NCBI GenBank assembly: GCA_902604855.1
Contig: CACLAF010000007.1
Coordinates: 1-62,769 of the forward strand
Origin: an uncultured SAR86 cluster bacterium
GTDB taxonomy: Bacteria > Pseudomonadota > Gammaproteobacteria > Magnimaribacterales > Magnimaribacteraceae
DNA length: 62,769 bases
Direction of reading: 5' to 3'
Under the pieces are notes generated by a model. It had not been told where the DNA came from. It did no database searches and saw only the letters and a list, made by a program, of their open reading frames with translations. This document shows positions 34,649-43,722 of the stretch, in pieces. The translations under genes and the position numbers were made by a program. How positions within the stretch are numbered: the stretch's first letter is position 1; the number at the start of each line of letters is the position of its first letter.

Positions 34649-37033
34649 ATGAAGATAAGGATTTTTTTATGCCTTTCGCTCATAACTATTCCGTCAGTGA
34701 ATATATTTGCGGAAGAAGAAGTATCTGTATTCGATGAAGTAGTTGTTACGGCTCGTAAGAGGGCTGAGAATTCACAAAGTGTTCCGATACCTATAAGTGC
34801 TTTAAACGAAGAACAGCTAGAGATCAGGAATATTGTAGCGTTAACAGATATTGAAAAACTGACTCCTAACCTCAGTATTCAAGCATCTGCAGTAAATAGT
34901 GGTGTTTTGGAAGTCTATATGAGAGGAATTGGCCAGGCTAACTGGGCGATACCTCACGATCCAAAAATTGGTCTCTACACGGATGGTGTTTATGCAGCCA
35001 GACCCCAAGGGGGATTGGTTGATTTGTATGACCTTCAACGAGTAGAAGTTTTAAGGGGACCTCAAGGAACACTATTCGGCAAGAATACAACTGCTGGATT
35101 GATAAATATAATTACGAACCAACCCACTCAGGAAACTGAAGCTAAAATTAGACTAGGTGCAGGTTCTGATAGTCATCAACTGATTGAAGGAATGTTTAAT
35201 ACACCTCTAAGTGATTCTTTGGCATTTAGATTCGCTTTCTTAACCAAAGAAACCGACGGTTTTATGATCAATTCTATTACTGGAAATGACAGAGGAAATG
35301 AAGATACAACATCTTTCAGAGCACAACTTAAATATGATACAGATTCTTATACTGCAAACTTAGCATTTAGTAGATTCGATCAAGATGAAAGGGCTTCTTT
35401 AGGTTCTTGTCGTTTCACCGGTCCTGAAAATGGTGCTCTTTCTGGTGGGCTTGGGGCAGTAGCAAATATTTTTGGAATATACGACGCTCTAAAAGCTAAT
35501 TGTAGATCAACAACAAAAGATGTTTCACTTGATACTTCTCCAAACGAAGGCAATACTGCTGAGAAAGATTCAATTACTTTAACCCAGCTCTTTGAAACTG
35601 AAATTGGAACAATCGAGTCCATTACTAATTATTCAGAGCTAGATGCTTTTAGTGGTACTTGGGGATGGGTTATGGGAAATGGCCCCGGTGTAAATTTCTT
35701 AGAAATCCACGATGACACTATGAGTCACGAACAATGGTCACAAGAGCTAAGACTTTCAGGGTCAACAGAAAATATGGACTGGGTAGTGGGCCTATATGCA
35801 TTTGAAGAGGACGGTGAAGCTGTTTTAGATGTTCCTCTTTTTAGAGGAGTTAATCCTTCACCTTTGCTACCTACTGCGCTTGCAGCTGTTGCGTTACAAA
35901 CTAAATTACTTGGAAGTGAACAGCAGGGCAGTATCACTAATATGCAAAACCAAGCTGTATTTTTTGAAGGAACTTATGGTCTGAGTGATAAATTAGATCT
36001 AACTATAGGTGCTAGATATACTGAAGATGAAAGAGAATACACAAGAAGTTCTAAGCTTTACGAAGATGCCGCTGCTATTGGAATGCCTGGGACTTTTAAT
36101 CTTTTCTATGCTTGTCCAGGTATGGTTACTAATGCCTTTGGCTTTGCTACATCAGATAGATGTACAAGAACTGTCGAGTATAGCGAGACAACTCCAAGAG
36201 CGATTTTAAGTTATCAGCAAACCGATGATGTTCTTTTTTATGCTAGTTATAGTAAAGGATATTCAAGTGGTGGTTTTAATGGTGACGTCGCTATGAGACG
36301 TTTCCTTCCTGAAACATCCGATAACTATGAATTTGGTATGAAAGGAGAATTTTTAGACAACAGACTTAGGGTAAACGCTACTATGTTTAGTACAACATAC
36401 GAAAATCAACAGGTTACGGTTGGAAGAATCGTGAATGGGACTCCAATTGCTGATTTGGTTAATGCACAAGAAGCTACTTTAGAAGGTTTGGAATTTGAAG
36501 TTCTCGCGCAGTTGTCTGATTCTCTAGTTTTAACTGCAATGTTAGCTACTTTTGAAGGTGAGTATGATGAATTCATAATAGAAGATAATACAACTGTAAC
36601 AAATGCTGATGGTTCTCTATCTACGCAGGTAGTACAGAGAGATATTAGCGATACAGGTTTTGGTGGCAATGATGATCGTCTTACTTGGGATATTAGCTTA
36701 ATTCATACTTACGATCTTGGTGATGGATCTGATATTCAAAGTACTATAGGAATTAGCTACCATGATGAAGAAAATTATACGCTTGAAGACGTACCTTCAT
36801 CGGTTGCAGAAGATTATGAGCTTGTAGATGCAAGAATTACATGGAACCTAGCTGATGGACAAACTTCTATTTCACTATGGGGAACAAACCTTACTGATGA
36901 AGATTATGTTAATACTATGCTTAGCCAATCTGGAGATATAGAGATTGGAGGAACTAACTTCAGCCTTGGTATGACAACTGATTATTGGGGTGAACCCAGA
37001 AGATATGGCGTAGAGTTTAGAAGAAATTTCTAA
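34649..37033 (+). CDS. TonB-dependent receptor
   Basis: A 794-residue outer-membrane receptor. I use the ATG at 34649 (MKIRIFLCLSL), because GGGGAG at 34639-34644 is then a well-spaced Shine-Dalgarno sequence; an ATG at 34637 overlaps that site. A signal peptide ends near FAEE, followed by a TonB box (DEVVVTAR), a plug domain (VEVLRGPQGTLFGKNTTAG) and a barrel with a terminal aromatic (EFRRNF). It belongs to the large family common in oligotrophic marine bacteria. No Fur box is seen upstream, so an organic substrate is as likely as iron. Confidence 0.94.
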   Translation: MKIRIFLCLSLITIPSVNIFAEEEVSVFDEVVVTARKRAENSQSVPIPISALNEEQLEIRNIVALTDIEKLTPNLSIQASAVNSGVLEVYMRGIGQANWAIPHDPKIGLYTDGVYAARPQGGLVDLYDLQRVEVLRGPQGTLFGKNTTAGLINIITNQPTQETEAKIRLGAGSDSHQLIEGMFNTPLSDSLAFRFAFLTKETDGFMINSITGNDRGNEDTTSFRAQLKYDTDSYTANLAFSRFDQDERASLGSCRFTGPENGALSGGLGAVANIFGIYDALKANCRSTTKDVSLDTSPNEGNTAEKDSITLTQLFETEIGTIESITNYSELDAFSGTWGWVMGNGPGVNFLEIHDDTMSHEQWSQELRLSGSTENMDWVVGLYAFEEDGEAVLDVPLFRGVNPSPLLPTALAAVALQTKLLGSEQQGSITNMQNQAVFFEGTYGLSDKLDLTIGARYTEDEREYTRSSKLYEDAAAIGMPGTFNLFYACPGMVTNAFGFATSDRCTRTVEYSETTPRAILSYQQTDDVLFYASYSKGYSSGGFNGDVAMRRFLPETSDNYEFGMKGEFLDNRLRVNATMFSTTYENQQVTVGRIVNGTPIADLVNAQEATLEGLEFEVLAQLSDSLVLTAMLATFEGEYDEFIIEDNTTVTNADGSLSTQVVQRDISDTGFGGNDDRLTWDISLIHTYDLGDGSDIQSTIGISYHDEENYTLEDVPSSVAEDYELVDARITWNLADGQTSISLWGTNLTDEDYVNTMLSQSGDIEIGGTNFSLGMTTDYWGEPRRYGVEFRRNF

Positions 37034-37038
37034 TCTAT

Positions 37039-37920
37039 ATGTCTGAAGGAATAGCCGAAGTTAACAACATCAATATTTGGTGGGAAGACTTCGGCAATCC
37101 CTCTAATCAATCCGTCCTTTTGATTATGGGTGCAAATGCTAATGCACTTCAATGGAAAGAAGAATTCATAAATCCAATTGTAGAATCAGGTTTTCATGTT
37201 GTTAGATTTGATAATCGAGATGTAGGTAAAAGTACTTGGCTTACTACTGAACCAACTTTTAATATCCACGAAGGATCAGTTGTAGCTTCTGAAGTCTCTT
37301 ACAACTTAGAGGATATGGCCTCGGATGCAGTGGGACTTATGGATCATTTAAATATACAAAAAGCTCATATCATAGGTGCATCTATGGGGGGCATGATTGC
37401 TCAAGTGATAGGCTTAGATTACCCTGAACGAGTTTTATCATTAACTCCTATAATGTCATCTCCAGGTATCGGACTTGAAGATTCAAATCTGCAAGGTCCC
37501 ACAAAAGAGATGATGGAGGCTATTATTGAATCCATGAAATTAAATATGGAAGGCGAGTATGAGGATGCTCTAGTAGTAAATTATAGAGTTTTAAGTGGTT
37601 CTAGATTTCCTTTTAATGAAGAAAAATTTAGAGATCAAGCTAAAGATATTATTGCTCATGGGCACAATCCTTTTCCAGGGCATGGAGCAGCTGTAGGTCA
37701 AAGCCCTCATCGAGGAGTTAGATTATCTGAGATAGATATTCCTACATTAGTAATTCATGGAACAGAAGACGCAATACTGCCTTATGATCATGGACAGGCC
37801 CTTGCAGAAGGCATAATAAATGCGGAATTGATGACCATGGAAGGGGTGGGGCATGAAATACCTGAGGAACTTATACAAGAAATCACTCAAAAGATTATTG
37901 GTCATATAAAAGGTGCATAA
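37039..37920 (+). CDS. Alpha/beta hydrolase
   Basis: A 293-residue alpha/beta-fold hydrolase starting 5 nt after the second TonB receptor, so probably in its operon. The nucleophile serine is in GASMGGMIAQ, the acid in HGTEDAILP and the histidine in GVGHEIPE. The oxyanion segment MGANANALQW follows the first strand. It resembles esterases that act on small esters. It could process a compound imported by the receptor; that is inference from position. Confidence 0.88.
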   Translation: MSEGIAEVNNINIWWEDFGNPSNQSVLLIMGANANALQWKEEFINPIVESGFHVVRFDNRDVGKSTWLTTEPTFNIHEGSVVASEVSYNLEDMASDAVGLMDHLNIQKAHIIGASMGGMIAQVIGLDYPERVLSLTPIMSSPGIGLEDSNLQGPTKEMMEAIIESMKLNMEGEYEDALVVNYRVLSGSRFPFNEEKFRDQAKDIIAHGHNPFPGHGAAVGQSPHRGVRLSEIDIPTLVIHGTEDAILPYDHGQALAEGIINAELMTMEGVGHEIPEELIQEITQKIIGHIKGA

Positions 37921-37947
37921 AAGAATTTACTTTTAAAGTTTACTCTA

Positions 37948-37953
37948 TATAAT
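37948..37953 (+). promoter_or_regulatory. Possible -10 element of the alternative oxidase gene
   Basis: A perfect TATAAT lies 90 nt upstream of the aox ATG. The rest of the 123-nt leader (37921-38043) has no stop in the aox frame. No clear NsrR or Fur operator was seen. Confidence 0.4.
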
Positions 37954-38043
37954 CGCGACTTATATCAGTATATAAGTCTTAACAATATCAAAACTCTCAT
38001 AACCACACTTCCGGGTTTAATATCGGACAAATTCGCGCACTCT

Positions 38044-38592
38044 ATGACTCGCTTCTTTAGATTCATAGCTGATACCTTTTTTGTTGATAGATACGGTCAT
38101 AGGGCTGTCGTTCTAGAGACTGTTGCAGGAGTTCCTGGAATGGTAGCTGGGGTCATAATGCATTTTAAGAGCCTCAGATCTATGAAAGTGGGTTACGGTG
38201 AATCTATCAGAGAGATGTTGGCGGAAGCTGAAAATGAACGAATGCATTTGATGTTCTTTATTGAAATAGCGAAACCTAACTTTGTTGAGAGACTCCTCGT
38301 CTTTTTGGCGCAAATGATATTCGGGTTTTTCTACTTAATAATGTATTTATTTTTCACCAGGACAGCACATAGGATGATTGGTTATTTTGAAGATGAAGCT
38401 GTAAAGAGTTATACAGAGTACTTGCAAAAGGTTGAGGAAGGAGAGATTGAAAATTTCCAAGCCCCTTTGCTTGCCATTCAATATTATGGATTAGATCGTA
38501 ATGCTAAACTCTCTGATCTAATAATAGCCGTAAGAAATGATGAACAAAAACATAGTGAAGTAAATCATTCTTACGCAGATAACTATTCTTAA
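38044..38592 (+). CDS. aox: Alternative oxidase (diiron ubiquinol oxidase)
   Basis: A cyanide-insensitive ubiquinol oxidase that passes electrons to oxygen without pumping protons. All diiron ligand motifs are present: E25 (LETVA), E65 and H68 (NERMH), E116 (FEDEAV), E167 and H170 (NDEQKH). At 182 residues it is shorter than the typical bacterial form. The frame stays open upstream to the previous stop, and the codons just before the ATG (SDKFAHS) look like the usual AOX N terminus, so the real protein may start earlier at a rare codon. Confidence 0.92.
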   Translation: MTRFFRFIADTFFVDRYGHRAVVLETVAGVPGMVAGVIMHFKSLRSMKVGYGESIREMLAEAENERMHLMFFIEIAKPNFVERLLVFLAQMIFGFFYLIMYLFFTRTAHRMIGYFEDEAVKSYTEYLQKVEEGEIENFQAPLLAIQYYGLDRNAKLSDLIIAVRNDEQKHSEVNHSYADNYS

Positions 38593-38606
38593 ATCTTTCC
38601 TCTTTT

Positions 38607-38639
38607 ATTGCTTGTTTTTAAAGCTTAGAATTGCTTGTT
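38607..38639 (+). repeat. Short direct repeat upstream of the GMC oxidoreductase
   Basis: ATTGCTTGTT occurs at 38607-38616 and again at 38630-38639, 23 nt apart, in the 73-nt gap before the oxidoreductase gene. It could be a pair of regulator sites, or chance in an AT-rich region. Confidence 0.35.
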
Positions 38640-38665
38640 CTAAAAATCTTAATTAGGGGAATTTA

Positions 38666-40288
38666 ATGGAAAGAAATTTTGACTACATCGTCATTGGTGC
38701 TGGAAGTGCAGGCTGCGTAATGGCTAATAGACTCTCTGAGAACGGAAAAGATACAGTTCTTAGTATTGAAGCGGGTGGCAAAGATAAGAACTTCTTTATT
38801 CATATGCCCTCAGGCTATTCTCAAATAGTACCTAAAAAAAGTAACTTAAATTATGGTTACGAGACTCAGCCTGAACCAACTACAAATAATAGAAAACTTT
38901 ACTGGCCACGAGGCAAAGTATGGGGCGGCTCATCTTCGATAAATGCAATGGTCTATATTCGTGGTAATTCTTATGACTATGATCTGTGGAGACAGCTTGG
39001 TAATACAGGTTGGTCATATGATGATGTTCTGCCGTATTTTAAAAAAGCTGAGAATTTTCAAGGTGATGGTGATGATGAGTTTCATGGATTTGATGGTCCA
39101 TTGAATGTAAAAAAATCTTCCCGAACAGATGATCTTTTAATGGATGTTTTTCTAGAAGCAGGACAAGAAGCTGGTTTTCCGTTAACCGATGATTTTAATG
39201 GTAAAGAACAAGAAGGATTCTCTCGGTACGAACATACCATGAAGGATACAACTTTTGGACCTAGAAGATGGAGTGCTGCAAGGGCATATCTTCATCCCGC
39301 ACTTAAGAGGAAAAACCTTTCAACAGAGACAAATGTACAAGTTAATAAGATCCTTTTTGAAGGGAAAAAAGCCATCGGTATTGAGTATCTTCAAGATGGA
39401 GAGACAATCACCTGTAAATCAAATAAGGAGATCATTTTGTCTGCTGGGGCTATTAATTCTCCTCAGATATTAATGAATAGCGGAATAGGGGACTCTGAAG
39501 AATTAAAAAAACATAATATAAATATTGTTCACGAGTTAAAAGGCGTTGGAAAAAATCTTCAAGATCATTATGGAGTTTTAAATTCTTTTTATGCAACTCA
39601 GCCAGTGACACTTCATAGATCAGCTGGTTTATTAAATACAGGCTTATCAGGAGTAAAATACCTTTTATTTGGCACTGGAGATGCTGCATACCCTCCAACA
39701 AGTGCCGGTGCTTTCTTCAAATCTAGTGCTGATAAGGACATTCCAGACACTCAACTTCACTTTACTTCAATCCAGACAAAGGACCTTCATGGCCGAGAAG
39801 GTGTGGATAAGGATCATGGATTCACAGCTGTAATTTACATATGCAGACCACAAAGTAGAGGGCATATAGCTCTCAAAAGCTCTGATCCAAGTGATGAGCC
39901 TCTCATGTTTCCGAATTATTTATCTGAAGAACAAGACATGATAGATACCAGAAATGCACTTAGAGAAACAAGAAGAGTTTTTTTACAAAAGGCATTTGAT
40001 CCCTACAGAGGAGATCAATCAAAACCAGGTAGTGAGGTAGACGTAGATGATGATGATCAACTTGATGAGTGGATTCGAAATACAGGAGAAACTCTTTATC
40101 ATCCTGTAGGAACCTGCAAAATGGGTGGAGATGATATGGCTGTTGTAAATAATAATTTACAGGTGCATGGCCTTGAAGGTTTAAGAGTTGTAGATGCTTC
40201 AATCATGCCTACCTTGATTGGAGGTAATACTAACGCACCTACAATTATGATCGCAGAAAAGGCAGCAGATTCCATTAGACAATCATAG
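38666..40288 (+). CDS. GMC family FAD oxidoreductase (choline dehydrogenase-like)
   Basis: A 540-residue flavoprotein. The N-terminal Rossmann motif is VIGAGSAGCVMANRL, followed by the GMC signature region RGKVWGGSSSINAMVYIRG. The active-site histidine is in LYHPVGTCKMG and the C-terminal FAD contact in VVDASIMPTLIGGNTNAP. It is closest in pattern to choline or alcohol dehydrogenases. GMC enzymes are diverse, so the alcohol oxidised is not known. GGGG precedes the ATG at good spacing. Confidence 0.93.
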   Translation: MERNFDYIVIGAGSAGCVMANRLSENGKDTVLSIEAGGKDKNFFIHMPSGYSQIVPKKSNLNYGYETQPEPTTNNRKLYWPRGKVWGGSSSINAMVYIRGNSYDYDLWRQLGNTGWSYDDVLPYFKKAENFQGDGDDEFHGFDGPLNVKKSSRTDDLLMDVFLEAGQEAGFPLTDDFNGKEQEGFSRYEHTMKDTTFGPRRWSAARAYLHPALKRKNLSTETNVQVNKILFEGKKAIGIEYLQDGETITCKSNKEIILSAGAINSPQILMNSGIGDSEELKKHNINIVHELKGVGKNLQDHYGVLNSFYATQPVTLHRSAGLLNTGLSGVKYLLFGTGDAAYPPTSAGAFFKSSADKDIPDTQLHFTSIQTKDLHGREGVDKDHGFTAVIYICRPQSRGHIALKSSDPSDEPLMFPNYLSEEQDMIDTRNALRETRRVFLQKAFDPYRGDQSKPGSEVDVDDDDQLDEWIRNTGETLYHPVGTCKMGGDDMAVVNNNLQVHGLEGLRVVDASIMPTLIGGNTNAPTIMIAEKAADSIRQS

Positions 40289-40313
40289 ACATAGTCTTAG
40301 AATAGACGATCCC

Positions 40314-40404
40314 GGAGAGGTGGCTGAGTGGTTGAAAGCGCTCCCCTGCTAAGGGAGTATAGGGTTAACCCCTATCGAGGGTTCGAATCCCTCCCTCTCC
40401 GCCA
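40314..40404 (+). tRNA. tRNA-Ser (anticodon GCT)
   Basis: A 91-nt class II tRNA with a long variable arm. The acceptor GGAGAGG pairs with CCTCTCC, discriminator G, and CCA is encoded. The anticodon loop CTGCTAA gives GCT, which reads AGC and AGT codons. Confidence 0.97.
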
Positions 40405-40505
40405 GTTAAATTAAAAAAGGTCACAGCATGCACGTAAAAAATATATCTTTTAGAAAATTTTCTATATCATTCATTCCCTAATTTAAAGGGATCAAGGAGG
40501 TATCA

Positions 40506-41321
40506 GTGAGTATTTATTCATCATCAAATCCGGTGACTATTTCAACTCTTAATGAAATGAAAGTAAGAGGAGAGAAAATTGCTTGTCTCACTGCATATGA
40601 TGCAACATTTTCAGCACTAGAGAGCTCTTGCGGCATAGAGGTGATTTTAGTTGGTGATTCCTTAGGAATGATTTTACAAGGTCATGACAGCACCTTGCCT
40701 GTAACAATGGAAGATATTCTCTATCATCTCGATAGTGTTAAAAGAACAAACCATGGTTCTATGATTATGGCTGATATGCCATTTATGAGTTATGCATCAG
40801 AAGAACAAACACTCGAGAATGCAGCAGCCTTGATGCGGGCTGGCGCAAATTGCGTCAAACTAGAAGGCACTTCGTGGATAAGCAGATCAACAGAACTTCT
40901 CGCAGAAAGAGGGATTCCAGTTTGTGCTCATATGGGTTTAACACCGCAATCTGTAAATAGAATAGGTGGTTATATTGTGCAAGGTAGAAATCCCGACAAA
41001 GCAGAAGAGTTAATTAAAGAAGCTAAATTGCTAGAAGAGTCTGGTGCAAGTATGCTTTTATTAGAGTGTGTTCCTTCTGAATTAGCAAAAAATATAAGCG
41101 AATCTCTAAAGATCCCCGTGATAGGTATAGGAGCCGGTGTCGAAGTAGATGGTCAAATAATGGTAAATTATGATCTACTTGGTATTACTCAAATGGAAAA
41201 GCCACCTAAATTTGTGAAGAATTACCTGCAAGGCGCATCTTCTATTGAGGAAGCCATAAAAAGTTACGTTTCTGAAGTAAAAGAAAAAAAATTTCCTGGT
41301 ATAGAACATAGTTTTAAATAA
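40506..41321 (+). CDS. panB: 3-methyl-2-oxobutanoate hydroxymethyltransferase
   Basis: PanB makes ketopantoate from alpha-ketoisovalerate and methylene-tetrahydrofolate, the first committed step of pantothenate synthesis. The 271-residue protein starts at GTG 40506, set by a strong AAGGAGGT at 40494-40501. Family motifs TAYDATFSALE, VGDSLGMILQGHD and the metal-site region MADMPFMSY are present. Its TAA overlaps the panC ATG. Confidence 0.96.
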   Translation: MSIYSSSNPVTISTLNEMKVRGEKIACLTAYDATFSALESSCGIEVILVGDSLGMILQGHDSTLPVTMEDILYHLDSVKRTNHGSMIMADMPFMSYASEEQTLENAAALMRAGANCVKLEGTSWISRSTELLAERGIPVCAHMGLTPQSVNRIGGYIVQGRNPDKAEELIKEAKLLEESGASMLLLECVPSELAKNISESLKIPVIGIGAGVEVDGQIMVNYDLLGITQMEKPPKFVKNYLQGASSIEEAIKSYVSEVKEKKFPGIEHSFK

Positions 41322-42148
41322 TGCTGATAATCTCCGATACTGCTGAACTTGAAGAGGCATTAAGGATACACCGAAGAAAATTCAAGCACATATCCTTAGT
41401 CCCTACGATGGGAAATCTTCATGAAGGCCATTTAAAGTTAGTAAATAAAGCAAGTGAAATTTCTGATTTCGTATGTGTTTCCATCTTTGTTAATCCTCTT
41501 CAGTTTGGACCAAAAGAGGATTACAGTGCTTATCCTAGAACCTTAGACGAAGATATTAGTAAACTAGAAAACACAAATTGTTCTCTTCTATTCCTTCCAG
41601 ATTCAAAGGATCTACTACTTAATATACGAGAATGCAAAGCTGATCCTTATTTGTCCTCAATTTTATGTGGAAAAACAAGAACAAATCATTTTGATGGAGT
41701 AGTCACGATAGTCAACAGACTTTTTGAATTGTTTAAACCAAAATCAACTTATTTTGGAGAAAAAGATTACCAACAATTGATGATTATTAAAGAGTTTGTT
41801 GCCAGACATGATCTAAATATTAATATTGAAGGAATATCAACTGAAAGAGAGGAGTCTGGTTTAGCAAAAAGTAGTAGGAATAAGTATTTGAGCAATGATG
41901 AGAAAGCGAAAGCAACCTTAATCTATAGAAGCTTATGCAAAGTAAGACAGTCTATTCTAGATTTATCGTCTTTAGATCAAGCTCTAGATGAAGCTGTCGA
42001 ATTATTGGAAGAAAATAGTTTTAAAGTTGACTACTTCGAGGCGAGATCTAGAGTAAGTTTAAAGTCATCTAACGATCTCGAAGATATTATTCTTTTTTGT
42101 GCAGCTACTATCAATAATGTGAGATTAATAGATAACCTTAAGGTTTAG
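41321..42148 (+). CDS. panC: Pantothenate synthetase
   Basis: PanC joins pantoate and beta-alanine with ATP to give pantothenate. The 275-residue length fits. The HIGH-like motif PTMGNLHEGHL and the second nucleotide motif YFGEKDYQQL are clear. It overlaps panB by one base (TAATG). The ~60-residue C-terminal domain is present. No panD lies in this window. Confidence 0.96.
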   Translation: MLIISDTAELEEALRIHRRKFKHISLVPTMGNLHEGHLKLVNKASEISDFVCVSIFVNPLQFGPKEDYSAYPRTLDEDISKLENTNCSLLFLPDSKDLLLNIRECKADPYLSSILCGKTRTNHFDGVVTIVNRLFELFKPKSTYFGEKDYQQLMIIKEFVARHDLNINIEGISTEREESGLAKSSRNKYLSNDEKAKATLIYRSLCKVRQSILDLSSLDQALDEAVELLEENSFKVDYFEARSRVSLKSSNDLEDIILFCAATINNVRLIDNLKV

Positions 42149-42153
42149 TTGGT

Positions 42154-43047
42154 GTGAAACGAATACATGAAAAAGATTTATTTGAAGTATCAGATACTCT
42201 TTATCCTCATGGAAGGCTTATTAACGCAAAAAGGCTAGAGGGAGGGTTTTCATGCGATGTCTTCATTCTGGATATCCATACAGCTAATAAAGAAGTCAAA
42301 TTAGTTTTTCGATCAGAGGGCTCTTATCCAGCTGATAACTCAATTGAAACAGAATTTAATTTACTCAAAGTACTCAATAAAACTAACTTACCAGTTTCTG
42401 AAGCAATCTATTTGGACACAAGCTGCGAGATTTTACATAGACCTTTCATGATAATGTCTTACTTATATGGATCTTTAGGTGCTTCTAATGAAAAAGTAAT
42501 TTGCGATCATGAATTGATGGCAACTCAACTTAGAAATATCCATCAAATAGAAATTGATAAATTATCTGAGTTATCTCTTAGAGTTGATCCTCTAGATCAA
42601 TTACTTTCTTATATTCCAAAAGGAAGAGATTGGAATGAGATTAGAAACTTTATAAAAAATCTTACTATAGATGAATATAAAGGAAAAAAATGTCTGTTAC
42701 ATGGAGATTATTGGCCGGGGAACATACTTTGGAACAATGAAAACATAAGCGGTATTCTTGATTGGGAATATGCCGCTATTGGAGATCCACTAGCAGACCT
42801 TGCTGTGACTTGTTTGGATGCAAGATACTCTAATGGAGAAATAGGAATGAATTCCTTCAAGCAAAAGTACCTTGGAAACGAAGAGATTGATGAATATAGA
42901 TTTAATCTTTGGTTAATTTATATTGCTGCATCTACACTGCATTACATAAATAATTGGAACCTCGATAAGCAAACAAAATCTATAATGAGACGAGAGTCAA
43001 AATTAACGATATTGGGTTCTTTTAACATTATTAAGAATCAGTCATAG
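42154..43047 (+). CDS. Aminoglycoside phosphotransferase-fold kinase
   Basis: A 297-residue small-molecule kinase of the APH/choline-kinase fold, starting at GTG 42154, 5 nt after panC. The catalytic Brenner motif is LLHGDYWPGNILWN and the metal-binding DWEYAAIGDP follows. The N-terminal part has LEGGFSCDVFILD. Similar proteins act on many metabolites; there is no reason to assume antibiotic resistance. The link to panBC is position only. Confidence 0.82.
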   Translation: MKRIHEKDLFEVSDTLYPHGRLINAKRLEGGFSCDVFILDIHTANKEVKLVFRSEGSYPADNSIETEFNLLKVLNKTNLPVSEAIYLDTSCEILHRPFMIMSYLYGSLGASNEKVICDHELMATQLRNIHQIEIDKLSELSLRVDPLDQLLSYIPKGRDWNEIRNFIKNLTIDEYKGKKCLLHGDYWPGNILWNNENISGILDWEYAAIGDPLADLAVTCLDARYSNGEIGMNSFKQKYLGNEEIDEYRFNLWLIYIAASTLHYINNWNLDKQTKSIMRRESKLTILGSFNIIKNQS

Positions 43048-43158
43048 GATAATCATACAACTACTTAGTTTTCCATTGAGTAATAATGCATATTCATTAA
43101 ACTTATAGACTCAATAAAGAATGAAATGTTATTCTGATTTAAATTCTGGGGACATCTT

Positions 43159-43707
43159 ATGAGTAAATATATTTTAGTAATTTTAGGCATTTTCGCTTTA
43201 TCAGTTTCAAGTTCACCTATCTGTAATATCAATCAAGAACTTAACAAAGATACTGCAGCTAAATTAAGTGAATTTAGAGATCAGACTCATTCAACTTGTT
43301 TAATATGTACTGATAGTTCTTGTCAGTTGAAAACCTGGCCTGAAGAAAAAAAAGGTGATGAGGCAGTGTGTAAACTTCTTTTTTGCACACCTAGTTATGT
43401 TTCCAAATTTTTTGAAAAGCCTGATAACGTTAAATCAGGTAAAACTAAAATTGAATTTTCCTACATTATTAATTCCAAGGGAAAAATAAAAGAGGTAAAA
43501 GTAAAATCTGCCAGAGGTGCCATGAATGCTAGGGAGTCATATAAATATTTACAAAGCTTTACTTCTAAAACTCAATTTGAGCCCTTATTAATTAATGATA
43601 AGGCAATAACATTAGTTGATATTAATGGAGAACATACTGCCTACACAGGAAAATACGAAGACATTGATAAAAATATGCCGGTAAATCAAGGGATTTGGAG
43701 AAATTAG
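43159..43707 (+). CDS. Secreted cysteine-rich protein with TonB C-terminal-like domain
   Basis: A 182-residue protein I cannot name. It has a signal peptide (about residues 1-19). The middle is cysteine-rich (CLICTDSSCQLK, AVCKLLFC). The C-terminal part (IEFSYIINSKGKIKEVKVKS, then a helix and TQFEPLLI) has the strand-helix-strand pattern of a TonB C-terminal domain. No N-terminal membrane anchor like that of true TonB remains after signal cleavage, so the domain may serve another purpose. A GGGGA ribosome binding site precedes the ATG. Confidence 0.55.
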   Translation: MSKYILVILGIFALSVSSSPICNINQELNKDTAAKLSEFRDQTHSTCLICTDSSCQLKTWPEEKKGDEAVCKLLFCTPSYVSKFFEKPDNVKSGKTKIEFSYIINSKGKIKEVKVKSARGAMNARESYKYLQSFTSKTQFEPLLINDKAITLVDINGEHTAYTGKYEDIDKNMPVNQGIWRN

Positions 43708-43722
43708 TCAGTTTAAAAATAG

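Noticed and set aside
42154-43047. An aminoglycoside resistance gene
   Set aside because: The fold is shared by many metabolite kinases and nothing points to antibiotics.
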